Shown here in pieces: positions 23,919 to 37,400 of a DNA stretch of 64,000 nt. Each line of letters opens with the position of its first letter. The stretch's first letter is position 1. Below the pieces are notes generated by a model, which ran no database searches, was not told the DNA's origin, and saw only the letters and a program-made list of their open reading frames with translations. The position numbers were made by a program, and so were the translations under genes. The DNA lies in contig JAQGBZ010000088.1 in NCBI GenBank assembly GCA_034687125.1, positions 62,001 to 126,000 on the forward strand, in the 5' to 3' direction. The stretch comes from Neelides folsomi. Its lineage: Eukaryota > Arthropoda > Collembola > Neelipleona > Neelidae.

Positions 23919-26638
23919 CTATTGTCCGCCTGTTGGTGGAACGTTTCCGAATCTGTTCAGTCTTCTCCTTCGTACTTCCTCTTGGTCACTCAGAGGTGTT
24001 GAGGAACTTGTCCCTGCCTGGGGAACTTCCTCTGTTTCTCTTCCCGTACTTTCCACTTCTTCTTCTGGATGACTAAAATTAAAAAAATTAATCAAGATAA
24101 AATAACCTATTAAACTATTTTTTAAATTATGGTTATAACAGTGAGCAAACAGAATCATTTTAATGTCAAGTTTTAGCTATAATTAATTTTGTAAAATATG
24201 AATAAATTAAATAAATTTATTACGTAAGAGTAGATATGACGCTCGCATATTGCTGCATTTGAACGACAGCCGAATCGAGAAGAATTTGGACATTCCGAAG
24301 ACATTGAAGCCGGGCTTCTACGTGTTCCCTTGCATTTCCTTCCATCCTACGGAGTTCTTCTAAACTCAGCCCAGTCGTCTGTTGAAGTGGTGGAGGAGGA
24401 GGGACTTTTAATAAAATCATAACGACATTTCAGTTTCTTATCATAATTAGTCATAGTAAACCGTTTTCTGATTAAATATTAATTTTATTCACCTAGAGGG
24501 ATGAAGGGCATCGGAGGCATTGGAAATACAAAGTTCCCATCTGGAGTTGGCTGAGGAAATCCAGGAAAACCATATGTAGGGGGAAATGGTCCACCGGGTT
24601 GTTGCTGCCCATCTGCTCCAACATTGACTCCCGGTCCACCTTCTGCTCCAGGCATTCCGGTCTCGCCTTCGGGTCTTGCTTCTGGAGCTCCAGCAGCTCC
24701 AGCGCCTGAGTAATTTAAAATAATAATTTTATAATACCATTCCTTCGAGGGATATTTAATTTATAAAGTGTTTAAATATGTTTTTACATTCAATTTGGGA
24801 AAAATACCTTGTTGGGCCTGATTTTGCCAATTTCCCCACATTTGAGGCATTTGCTGAAATTGCTGCGGCTGTGGCTGAGGGGCTGGCTGAGCTTGTGGTG
24901 GTTGCATATTTGCAATTCGGAAAAATTGTCCTTGTGCAAAATTCTGGAAAGCGTTCATGCCAGGGAAGTTCCGTTGTTGAGGAGCATTTGCAGGGGGTAC
25001 TCGGAGTACATTAAGACGGCAAGTTGGACATGTCTGCTGTCGTTGGAACCAGGAACGGAGACAAGAAATATGGAAGATGTGATTGCATGGTAATTTCTTT
25101 GCTCCTATAAAGTAATGTTTTTTTAATTAAAGACAACTCTATTAATTTTTAAAGTGGAATAAAGAAATATAAAACTTTTTAGCTTACCAACTGTCATTTC
25201 TTCTCTGCAAATAATGCAAACATTGTCAGTTGCGGCAAGCTCTTCGGCCGTTACATCCGGATATAAGTTGTTCATATTATTTATTGCTCTTCTTGACATT
25301 ATGACATCGCTCAATGCTTTTTTAAATGCTCTAATTATAAAAGATTTACACAATTTGATTAACAATCTTGTAATTATTATATATATTCATTACAAGAATA
25401 GAAGAAAAAATAAAGGAACAAACCTTAATGCGAGGTATGTAGGCCGAAGTGCAAAGAGAGGAAGAGTGTAAATCCTCACCATAATAATGACAAAAAGGAT
25501 GTAAAGAATCACCTTGAAAAGTCCTAAATGGATAATAAATGTGTATTAAGAATAAATGTAGAATAATTGTCTTATATAAAATATGGGAATGATTTATGAT
25601 TTCATCATGAAATTTTACCGATAATGACTTCTGTATGAAGAACGAAAACAGCCTTATTATCCCATGGTGTATCGTTTTGCATGTCAACGAGATGATAAAT
25701 ATATTTTGCTAAAGTATTGAGAACAATTGTTGTAAGAATTGCGTATTCGAAACCAAATACGAGCTGGACTGAAGCTCCTTTTGTCAACGTTGCTTGATAG
25801 GCGACATTCACAAAGTATAAGTCAAGCGCAAGGAGTAAAGAAAGCAAACCTAAAAGAAACGTTCATTAAAAAATTAAGTTAACATTCGTTAAAAATTATT
25901 GAACAATGTTTGATAAATCTCTTACTTAAAACTCTGACATGAAATACCCATGTTATTACAGGGCTTCTTTCCATCTGAAATTAAAAATATCATAAGTAAA
26001 TAAATAATACAATTGAGGGATAATAAAGTGAGATCTATAGAAAAATATTTCAATGACTCACATAATCAACTCGCTCTTCTGCTAGCCAATGAAAAGACTT
26101 AAGAAAGAGGAGCATCGTAAAAAGGGCTAGGAACTTTGGACTGAAATCATCTCTAAATACTGTGAATGCAAGACAAGTCTCAGTCACAGCATACCATGAT
26201 CTCTCCATCAAATGCTACAATGAATAAAAAATTATTATTCAACAAGTAATTTTAAGTATTATGTAAAGATTATAAAAAAATCAAAAAACCTCAAATTCAG
26301 CAGCTCTTAATTGACCGAAAAAAATGGCACGGCAAAACTTCCCCATTGCAACAACGAATAGAAGAGCTTGTGCATACATGACCTACAAAGACAATTAAAT
26401 ATTTATTAATTTATTTATTAAGAAGTATAATGAAAATTGTAATTAACATTGATATGCTTATGTAAGTATAAACATTTTTGTACATTTATTTAAAACTTAC
26501 TGCCATGCTGGGTTTTGATTTTGTGATGTAGACTACTGTTGGGTAAAATTGTTTCTTTTGGTAAAAAGCGTTTCCTACAACTAGGGATGTGAGCACAGCG
26601 CTTGCAACAATCCAAATACTCCATCGTGCCCACCACAT
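23919..26638 (-). CDS. SYVN1: E3 ubiquitin ligase synoviolin/HRD1
   Basis: ER membrane RING ligase of ER-associated degradation; it ubiquitinates misfolded proteins together with SEL1L/HRD3 in other animals. Eleven exons on the minus strand: 26638-26501, 26382-26290, 26214-26062, 25974-25926, 25849-25619, 25523-25424, 25330-25188, 25104-24808, 24705-24493, 24404-24224, 24072-23919; 583 residues against 617 in human. Conserved stretches in order: [70 protein letters not shown] and [16 protein letters not shown]. The RING-H2 finger is complete (CIICREEM, then [15 protein letters not shown] and CPTC). A Pro/Gln-rich cytosolic tail follows. The C terminus keeps the family's [20 protein letters not shown] helix and an RRRRL motif. 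Confidence 0.95.
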
Positions 26639-27913
26639 GTTCAAAAATATTTGTTATTTTTTTGGTACAACAAAATAAATTTTCCTTCGAGGAAATTTAA
26701 TGAGTGGCTCTCATGAGTCTCTGTAATAATGAAATAAAAATATAATTAAAATTTCTTTCATATTTGTAATCCTATATAATTAAACAATCAATAGCTCAAG
26801 AGAAAATATTGTATAAAAGTATAAAATATAATATTGTATATTACCAGAATGGTGTAGTTGATGTTCCGATTCTTGTCAAAGAATCCAGATTAACTCGATA
26901 TAATTTTAAGAACCTATACACAAAATACATTTTAATTATAAACCAATTTTGCGTATGGATTAATATACTTTAATTTTCCACATTTAATTATTTCTAAAAT
27001 ACTATGTGTATTGGATAAATGTATGTTAGAAGGAAAATAAAGGAAAGCGAAGAGACACGTAATGTTTGTGAAATTCGCTCGAAACTTAAAGAGGAAGTAA
27101 AAATGGTTGGGCGCAGATGTAATGACTATTTATGTTATTAAATGAAAGGTGTATTGAAATCATTAATCGGTTTTACCTTCTGCCGAAGCCGCAGTTCAAT
27201 TCTTACATCATTTTCCACTAATTGATCCTTCCTCTTTCCGATATGTTTATGCTCTCAATCTACCACTCGATGAATTTGAATTTGAAAGCCAATTAAAGTG
27301 AATCGTTAAAAGAGAAATAACAAAACCTCTTTAACAGAGTGCAATTAATTATTATAAATTTTAATAATGAACAAGACAGATCCCCAGTCCGGTTAAGTCA
27401 ATTTGTTAAATATTACAATATTGAATGTGAAGTACGAAGTTCTCAGCTTTTATCGTTTTGCTCTTCCACATCTCGCAGCTAAGTGTGAAAAGCTGTAATT
27501 GAATGTGTGCAAAGTGCAGAGTGCAGTCTTTAATTCTTATTTGTATAAATAAAGCATCTAGTAAAGGGAGTTAAAGTTTTCAATGTGAGTAATTGATCAT
27601 AGAGATATTTATATAATTAGGCTTATTGTTCAGTTTAATTTAAATTTAACCGATATCGAATGAATAGTGTTTATTCAAGCTGATTTGTGAAACATTGGTT
27701 GAAACGCAGATCATAAAATGATGACAAATAAGTTTATAAAAAGTTTTATAAATAATGTTAAATTGCGACTTTGATTATACATTCAGTCACGATTATAGGC
27801 TTTAAATATTTATGAACACTTAATTTCCCGAGAACATTTAATTTGAATTAATTATAATAGTTTGCTCTTTCTTTATAAACATAAAAATTCTCATAAAAAT
27901 CAATTGCTTTAAA
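26639..27913. promoter_or_regulatory. Divergent 5' region between HRD1 and TMEM179
   Basis: The two start codons are 1,275 bp apart, head to head. The interval is AT-rich and holds no coding frame that I can support. It must contain the 5' UTR and promoter of both genes. No specific element is claimed. Confidence 0.35.
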
Positions 27914-29126
27914 ATGGCAATAGGGAACGTGCTTCTATTGAGTCAACTGACAGGTCACATTGTATTGGCGATTATTTCGTTATGTATAACGATTCCAATG
28001 AGTATTCACGAGACTGATTTTAGGTAAATTATATTTTTGTATAATTATTGATATTACTGACATTGAGTTTAATAAGCTTTGAGCATGAATTTGCCAATTT
28101 TTATTAACTTTAACTATTAACTATAAGGGACTTATTATTATACACATTAAGTATAATCAAATATTTTTTTACTATTTTAGAGGAAGATGTTTACTTTTCT
28201 CAAGTGGTGAATGGCAATTGGATGGTCAATTGGCAGTAAGTTGGGCCTCACCTGGATTCTGCAATTACACAGTTTTTGTTGGAGTTCTCCTATTTGTCAT
28301 CTCAATTGTTCAGATTTATAGATTTTCTGTTTTACTTTATCACGGTCAAGACAGGTAAAATATAAATTTCTTAAATAATACACATTTCACATTATATATT
28401 AAAAAAAATTTTACAAAATTTTTTCGATTATCTAATAACTAAACATATTTTACCTATAACCTTTGTATGGTATGTACAGATATAATAATCGTTTGCATTT
28501 TTTCATTTGGAATTTGTAGTACATTTTTGTCAGCATTTGGAGATGTGCTGGCGAGCTACATTGTTTGTGGCATGGCTGTCATTGGAGCTCTGATGATCAC
28601 TCTTGGGTTTGACACATGGTGTCAGTCTATCACAAAAAGATTCGAAACGTGAGTGAGCTACATTTCAACATTATGAATTAAATGAATAATTCTAGTTTAT
28701 AAAACTTTCTTGTTTTTCAGTTGTGAGGATGCAGCGGACAATGATATTGATAAGAAAGACGGGATTGACACATCGTCATTTTACATTCAGCTTGGAACAG
28801 CTCAGGTAATTTCCATTGTCATAAAAATATTAGTAAAGTAGTTTGGAAAAGTGAGTGATTATTAGAGTAATAAATGAATATTTATTGAGCAGTTTGGCGC
28901 TTGGGCTTCATGGGCCGTAACCGTTGGTCTCAGTGTTTTTGCTACTCTGAAGCTCTGCAGATATCACCAACAAGAGAACATGCGAGTCAGTATGGCAAGA
29001 GCAAGAGAGAGACTTCTGAGGAACGCAAGAAAAGGATTGGACTCTTCGGAATCCCCAAACTACGATGTTTCAGAGGGATCAAGAACAAACGAAAGAGTGG
29101 GAAATTACAACATGATGAATGATTGA
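27914..29126 (+). CDS. TMEM179: TMEM179-family four-helix membrane protein
   Basis: Exons 27914-28023, 28181-28354, 28520-28648, 28721-28805 and 28893-29126; 243 residues against 233 in human. The molecular role of this family is unknown. Diagnostic matches to vertebrate TMEM179: DFRGRCLLFSSGEW after the first helix; a second helix ending in YHGQD; SAFGDVLASYIVCG in helix three; GFDTWC; CED..DIDKKDGIDTSSFY; and AQFGAWASWAV opening helix four, followed by an (R/K)YHQQEN stretch. The cytosolic tail is Arg-rich and then Ser/Asn-rich. AATAAA sites lie downstream near 29264 and 29349. Confidence 0.88.
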
Positions 29127-31400
29127 TGGGTTACAATTTTGCAATCCGTATTTACATAAAAATGAAGTTGGAATTTGAAAGGAATAACCACGGGATGAAC
29201 GAGTCATTAGATTTTGCTAAGCTAACTTTAACCTGTATTCTGATTACTTTAACTTATTCATTAATAAAGCAAATTATTCATAAAATAATTTTTCAGAGAC
29301 GTACGCAAAAATATTTAATAGTCACTTGTTACGAGTTTTGTATTGATCAATAAATAATCGTTTTTGCAAACTTTTTCAATTTGTCTAATTAACTCGACAA
29401 TGCGAGCATAATTCGAACATTCCATAGTCCAAGGGCATATTAGTTGAAAATAAATATTCGTCATCTATTTACCTTTATACTCCAATTAAGTGTGTGCTTT
29501 CGCTCGAAAAAAAGATCTTTAGTGCTGAATCATTAATGAAATGAGGCAAAGTGGTCAGTTCAAGCCAATGCCAAACAGATCCTTTTCTTCTATGAACTTT
29601 ACATATGAACACTTTTTTGGTTTGGGTTTGGCCAGATTTGCTGAAGAGCATAAAGCATAATTCACCTGCCGAATACTCAAATTGGATTTAAAAAGTTAAC
29701 CAACAAGGGAATTCCTATTTTAGACATATTCTTTTATTATGCAATTGGTGATTCGATTACGGAGACAATGCCATTTTCTATAAATGATGCTGAAACTCTT
29801 TAAAAGTTCTTGTGTTAAAGTTAGTGTTAAGAACAAACGATATGTCACACACGCTGGCAATAGGTCTCCTTTTATGCCAAAACCTTTTAAAAACCAGGTG
29901 GTTGGTTGGAGTTAAAAGCCTTTAAATGGCTATTAAAACAATGAGTTTCTTTCATTGCTCGTATCTTTAATTGTAAAATATTTAGGTTTGGGTATTCCTC
30001 CTAAGAGGCCAAAATGAGGTTGAAGATGTTTGAGCTAAGGGGTTGTAACAATGGGTTGTCTTCTCACTACTTCTGATTAGATAGGGTTGTTTGAGGGAGA
30101 GGATCTGCAGCAGCGAGTCAAGGGGTGGTTTGCTCCTCACGTCCAATTCCTACCCAGTCTCGATTCCACCTCGGTTGGGGAAGTTGTGTGTTGTGTCGTG
30201 CGAGTGAAAAATGTGAGGTGTACAGATCGAGAGACCCTTGAAGGAATCGATGCAGAGAGTCCCTCATTCTCCCATGAGTGATTCCGGACATTCCGAGTGA
30301 GATCTCCTCAGAGGACCCTCAACCAACCCCACAGTAAGTGTCATTTAATCGGCGAGAGAACAGGGTTGGGGGCACAAGAGCCGTCACTGGGTTAGCAGGT
30401 TCCTCTCAAAATACTGACATGCATACATGTAGTATATATTCCTCGTTGTGAAGGCAGCCCCTTTGGCTATCCGCTCTCATTCTTCTTTTCCTCCTGCTCC
30501 AACTCTGCCACAACAATCGACTCTCGCTCGTTTATACATGCATGCATAATAAAGGGATCCTCCATTTGTAATTACTCAGAGTTAGAAAGTCCTGTGCATC
30601 CTTCTCAAAAATTCATGAGCTGAAACGATGGATTTAATTTACTCGCGAAGATGAGAGTTTGAGGAAAGAATTAGGCCATTGAGAATGCCGAGTCAAATGG
30701 ACGATGATGGAAATTCATTATGTACTTCTCTTCACTTATCTCTCTCTTCTCTGTTACAATAAAATAAGAGTCTCCCTTCTCCAAACTCCGCTTTCTATTG
30801 TAATAATTGTAAGTGACTGTAATGTTGATGTATTATGAGTGGCACGAGGGTGGTCGAGCGTTCGGCTCACAATAACGGACTTCCCTACCACAACTGATTA
30901 ATTCCACTATTACTTGCTTACTTAAGCTTTTATTTACTGTCTGAAGTCCATCCATCCAGAGATGAGCAAGGTTTTACAGCTTTGGATTCCGGATCTCCTG
31001 ATGACTCTCGACATCCCAATGGTTGTCACTTTTGACTCAGGTAGGAGTGAGAGTTTGCCAAGAGGTTTTGGGGTATATTATTAAATCCACGTTGGTATAA
31101 GGAGTCGTTGCTCTGCCCCTGCTTTCTCTTCTCCCCATAGAACGTGTGAGAGCGACGAGCCGTGGCCAGCTGACCACACCCAGAGATTGGCAGGGCTAAA
31201 AGTGGAGATCCACCTAAAAGGAGTCGAGATAGGAGTCTCATGGAGTCGGCCACCGAGTGCCGGAGGGGAATCAAATTTGGGTCGACGTATGCGACGACCC
31301 TCTCCGACCCAATCTGACTCTTCTATATCCTTTCGGAGATGATTTGAAATGGGGGAAAAGGATCATTTCTTATTTGCTTTTTGTTGGTTCTCAGGTGACG
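29127..31400. other. Intergenic region between TMEM179 and the mosaic inhibitor-like gene
   Basis: About 2.3 kb with no supported coding region. A splice-acceptor-like TTCTCAG at about 31388-31394, just before the downstream start codon, suggests a non-coding 5' exon of the next gene somewhere in this interval. Confidence 0.35.
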
Positions 31401-34400
31401 ATGTTCCTCCGGCGGGGCCTCGCCTTCTTCTTCCTAGTCACGGTCGCCAGAGTACCGGCAGGTGAGATTGAAATATTCGACAACCCATGGAATTCCACGA
31501 CACTCTTTTACAACCTTTTTCCGAGAATCCAAAAAGAACTTCTTTTGATGAGATGAGATAAGGGGGTAACAGGAGAGTCGCTTAGCTAAGTGATTGTGGG
31601 GAGGAACGGGATTCCTTTTGTAATATGAGGGGGCTTCATCTCAATGTAGGCCAACGAGTTGGGTCGTCCGCCCACGAAGGTCATCAATCACTGGTTTTTA
31701 TTTCCAGATGCCCGGTGTCCGGTTTCCGCCATGAACCAAGCCCTTTGCGACCCCAACGCCGAGGATCAGTGCAAAGATGATAGCGACTGCAGCGGTGACT
31801 CAATATGCTGCTCTACAGGATGCTCCAAAGTTTGCATTCTCCACCTTCACTCAGGTACACTTTTTTCATTCATCCCACTTATTCCTTTATTCCATGATGT
31901 TTTATGCCAAGCTGTGAGTAATATGATTTATACCGATGAGGCCGTACTTATGCCTATCTTGAATAGTAGGTCCGCATTGTATTGCCGTATATGCAATATC
32001 ATAAGTATTATTCGAACTGGCGAAGTGGATTCCCCACTTCCCCCATTCTAATTCTCTCAATTCACCTGCATTCTTCGCCGTTCCTCATTATTCACTATTA
32101 TTTCATGACCTGTTCCTTTACGCGGAGACTCAACTCCAATTGAAAGAAAAGAATAGGACGGTGCATAATAATGTGATACACTTCACATGATCCCCCTTCT
32201 TCCCTAATTAATAGTGAGTGTGATGCCGACTGGGAGCTAATGGATTCATTCTTCTCTCGCCGGAGACAAAGAGATGAAGGTCGTGATTTGAATTGTTCCT
32301 TGGCGAGGTCGCGCTCTCCAGCTGGTCCAAATTGACATCCTGAGGCTCCACCTCAGTTCGACATCATTACGCTTATCCTCCACGTCGGCCCCAATAACAA
32401 ACATGTCAAGTTGTTAAATTCGCTCAGGTGCTTCTTGAACTTGAATTGAATTGTCAGGAACTGGGAGATTACATCGCTCCTGTCCGACTCGTTTTAATTG
32501 CTCGTTAGCTAATAACACAAAATACAATTCATGGGGATTATGTTTCAATGGAATAACCTTCTCTTTTTATTTCTCCCATGCTAACCCAGAGCCCAAAGCT
32601 CTCATTAATATTTATGGGTTGATTGGACAAGCGTTGAGCGCGATTAATTAAATCTTTATTCTATTTAATTAATGCTCTCAATTTCATTTTATACTGCAGC
32701 CAGCAGGAAATGTTTGATTGCAAGTGTGATAATATTCATGAACGCCATGAATAAACATTCGGATTATCATTGTCCATACGATTAAAGTGTTATATAAACC
32801 TAAATATTCAATATCAGTTGCATTCAAATACCACATGCAGGTAAAAAATCATAACATTTTGATTTATTTTACCTCAGTTTTTTGCGTCTCAACTTCTTGT
32901 TACACTTATCGAGAGCGCATACCTTCACTTCAAATTTAAGGACGCCAGACGTCAACCAATTATTGTAGTTTAAATTGGCTTTTGGGCAACAAACATTCCT
33001 TAATTTATTGCAGTGGTTAAAAAACTTTATGAATCGGGGTATACTAAATTTAATTATTTTCCATTATACCAAATTAGCCCTTCCAGTGTTGGATGCTCAA
33101 AAGCAGAAGTGAGCATTAATATGATTGAATTAAATAAAGGAAGATTGTTCATTCGTTAAGGGAAAATGCTAAAGATGGGAAATGAATAATGAATATTTAA
33201 TATCTTAATAAAGAAGGTTACCGCAATTATGCATTAAACATGTGTGAGTTCTATCTTCCGCAAGAGCTCTCCTTTATGCATTAGCCGAGTTTATGCATGT
33301 TTGAATTAACGAGATTGTAAATGGTTGATCACCTTCATATAAGGAAAAGTAGACCTCCTCGGTTTGAGTTTTATTAAAAGTAATCGTTTGATGAATTAGA
33401 GCGAACCAAAGTATGTGTAGAGTAATTTGTGAATATGCCGACTCCTTTCCTTGAACATCGTTTTTATCCGTATATTGGACTTCTTTGTAATGAGTCTAAT
33501 GAGGTAAAGGTCGTTTGTTCGACTCGTCTCCACTTTTCCAATTTTTTTAAACTGACCACCAACGGGTTCTGAGTCGCCTCCATTCAATGACTTGTCTTTC
33601 AACATCAAAGATTCAATAATTCACCCTCTCACGCCTCTCTTTCGCCATTACCATCATTATGAGTTTAATAACAATGGAATATAGGGCTGTGAGGAGGCGA
33701 GCGTGGCTCAATTAAGATTTCTCTAATTAACTTCATCTCACCCCCGCGCTTGAGTTATCTCCATCGGGAAATTTCATCTGAGGGTGAAATGTGTACGATT
33801 GTCTACACAATTAAATTTACGAGTTGTGAATTAACCAAAGATGCATGCACGGACTCCCATTCAGTCCGATTGCCCATTCACTGTAAGTGAGACACTTTCT
33901 AAACAGGGTCTAATGAGGGATGGAGGAAAGTTGAGCGGAAGAGCGGCGCTTTAATTATAAGCAAAAACAGTGAAGAGGATTTGATTTGCCATTCTCCGCC
34001 CTCTGACACGGTGACTCCGGAAACGACGCCTATTTCGCAATTCCGCTCCGTCCACTTGCTACATATGATTAAGACCTACTCACTTGACTCCTCACTTGCT
34101 CTGATTCCCCACACTTTCCTCATATTCCTCTTCCGCCAGGAATATTCCCATATGGGATTGATGTGAATAATGAAAAGAATGGAAGAGTCTCTCACGCCCA
34201 CATCTACACACACATACTTGTCACCAAATTAGGGCTCCTTAAGACTTGATTATCACAACTGACAACTTGAGCAGTTCTTATCCCATTGTTTTTACATGTT
34301 ACTTATTCAAATGTTCTTTTCAGCCTGCGAGCAAGTGAAGGACTATGGCGAGAGACGAGCGAGGTTGTTGCCAGAAATCGAAGCCCTCGACGTCATCATC

Positions 34401-37400
34401 CCCAAGTGCGGCCCCACGGGGGAGTACGAAGAGATCCAGTGCGAGCGCAGCGGCCGCTGTTGGTGCGTCGACGAGGGAGGGCGAGAACGGCCTGGCACAC
34501 GAGTTAGCTCATTAAGCCTCGTCAACTGCACGAGTGAGTTGAATCGGCGGAACTACTTCAGCCCGTTGCATTTACTTGGATTTGCTTTTAACGCTTAAAT
34601 CCCCTTATTTAAACTCATTGTTAGAAATTGCTCGCAATGTTGAAGATAAAGTTGGAAGCCTAAATGGAAGTCAAATAGAGTATGTTGAAAATAATTGCAA
34701 AGAACTCCTTGATGTGTGTTTATGGGAAATGTGCAAGTTTCTAACTACCTTGATCCACTGCACTGAACACAGAAAGCCCAGAGAGATGTAAATAAATATA
34801 GTAAAGGGCTCTTACTAATTTGAGAGCTTGAAATCAAAAGGTGGAAAGTGAACAAATATTCCTTTGAACAACGGACAGGTTGTTAAACCGTACATCACGA
34901 GAAGTTATTATTAACAACGCTCTAAATAATATAATAAATCCACTCAAAACTCGTTCTTTAAAAGTAGAGTCAACATTAATTGTGCATGGTAGGAGCACAA
35001 TGTAAACACGATGAGTTGAATTGAGTTGATACAGTCAGTGAGTAATGCATTTAATGTTAATTAGCTTAAAACTGAACCACTCAAGACAAAAGTAGAATGA
35101 TCTATTGACATGAAGAATGTATTAAGAAATTAATTGAGCAAAATTAATTCCAGATCCGAGACAATGTCTTGGCCCTCAGTGTCGAATGCTCTGTCCTCAT
35201 GATTTTGAGCTTGACGAAGAGGGATGTCCCTTCTGCGAGTGCAGAGATCCTTGTAAGGGCGTAAAGTGCCCGGCCAATACTGAATGTACCTTAGAAGAGC
35301 CGCCGTGCAAAGACATGCATTGTCCTCTTGTTCCCTCTTGCAAGCAAGCAAGGAGCTTGGAGTCCCTTTGCTCCATCGGGGTCCCACTTGTCCTCCCCGA
35401 AACAGGGAATCCGTACCTCTGTGGCAATGAAGCTGGAAAACCCACATGTCCTGCTGCCTTCAAGTGCAACGTTCAAAAAGGTTCGTTTAATAATTAAATT
35501 AAAACTCGTATGTAATAAGTACTTGTTATCATTTGCTTTATGTACATTTTAATAACTTAATTCAAGTCATGTATCATGATTTGTAGTTATAAAAATAAGT
35601 ACGTGATTTATAACATGATTTTAAGTATACATGAAATGCACCGTTTTCCAAATTACAAAAAAAGACTTAACTATTATATTATACAATAGGCAATGACTAT
35701 GGAGTTTGCTGTGCCGAGAATATGAATTTTGAAAAGTCGGGAACATGTCCTTTGGTGGTTGGGGTTGTTGAAGGAGAAGAGTGTAAAACGCCATGTCGCC
35801 ACGACCTCGAATGTCCCGATGCTCTGAAATGTTGTATAGCCAATTGTGGGAAGACCTGCACGATGCCGGCTAATTTGACTCGTGAGGATTTAATTTTTAA
35901 AGGGCGTTAAGTCGGGCATAAGTGGATATTAAAAGAGGAACTGTTTGGGTTTAGTGTGTTTGGAGCAGAGAAGGATGGCCGAGTTGCTCTCAATGAAAGA
36001 GGTTGCTGGGAAAGGCTACGTGCCCCAGTGCGATGAGAGGGGCGAGTTCGTGACGAGGCAGTGCAGTAGGAATGGAAAGGTCTGTTGGTGCGTCGACCCC
36101 AGTGGAAGGAATTATCCCCAGTCGATGGGTCTTTCTGACAGCGTCAATTGTTCTCAAATGGCCAAACAACGAGGTATCAATGACATCATCTTACCCATTA
36201 AACCTGTAGTAACAATGAAATTAATGATTTGAAGTCGTGAGTGTTCAAACAAATCTGAGTTGGACAATCGAATAAATGAGCTTCATTGATTCCATTTAGC
36301 AGTGAGTAGGTTAGATGAGGGATGTAGGAACCTCCTTTGCCCAAATACATGCGACCTTGGGTTCAAAATTGACCGAAATGGATGTCAAACGTGCGAGTGT
36401 GTTGAGAATCCTTGTGATTCGTTCGAGTGTCCATCTGGCTCCCGGTGTTCTCTATCCAATCAACCATGCGATTCTTCAGCTAAATGCGTTCGAACTCCAA
36501 CATGTAAATTCAATTTTATAAACCTGATCTTTTTATTCAATGTTTCAATTTATCAATATGATATGTATATTATTTGTTATTAATGTGATTACGAGATATT
36601 ACGAGACATATAAGTACAATATAAATATAATACATAGATAATTATGATGTCATTATATTAAATCTTTCAATTGTGTAATATTTTACAATTGAATTCAGGT
36701 TTATCAGAAAGTTTATATGTGAACCCATGTGATGTTGGAACTCCACTGACCGATGTAAATTCTGGTCAAGTTGTGACTTGCTCTAACACAGCGACAACTT
36801 GTCCTTCGTCTCACATTTGTGTCGTTGTGTCAGTCAACAGAGCTGGACTTTGTTGTGTGAATAGGCCAAGAGTCGGTGAGTCAAAAATTGATATTTCATC
36901 ATTTATTGTTATACAGTTATTGTTATTAGTTTTTGCAACTTTTCGTATCACATTACAAAATAAGGCCAATACATAATAACACAATTATTGGCATATTACA
37001 TAAAGAGCCATAAAGATTAAATGAGGGATGAAACTATGTATTTATCTTGTAGAGTTTGTGAAGGCTGGGATGTGTCCGTTTCTGTCACCAAGTCTTTGCA
37101 ACGGGACGAGTGGTCTTGAGAGCAAGAAATGCCGTTCGGATAAAGAGTGTGAAGGCGACATGAAATGTTGTGGTGTGGGGGGATGCGGTGCCATTTGTGC
37201 TGATCCTCTTCTTACTCCATCACCCGCCACTCCAACACCAACTGGTAAGGGAAATGACGTTTTAGAAAAGACTCAACTTTCCTATTTTCCCACAGCGTGT
37301 GAATATTTACGAGACGCTCGTGGGCGGATGGTCGGGGCGCTGCAGCCGTTTAGTCTCGCAGTGCGAAATCCAACTTGCAAGGAAAACGGAGAATACGAGG

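Noticed and set aside
34622-34791. Possible extra exon of the mosaic gene (frame around 34576-34791)
   Set aside because: It lacks the cysteine modules, hits a stop in the required phase, and the flanking exons join perfectly without it.
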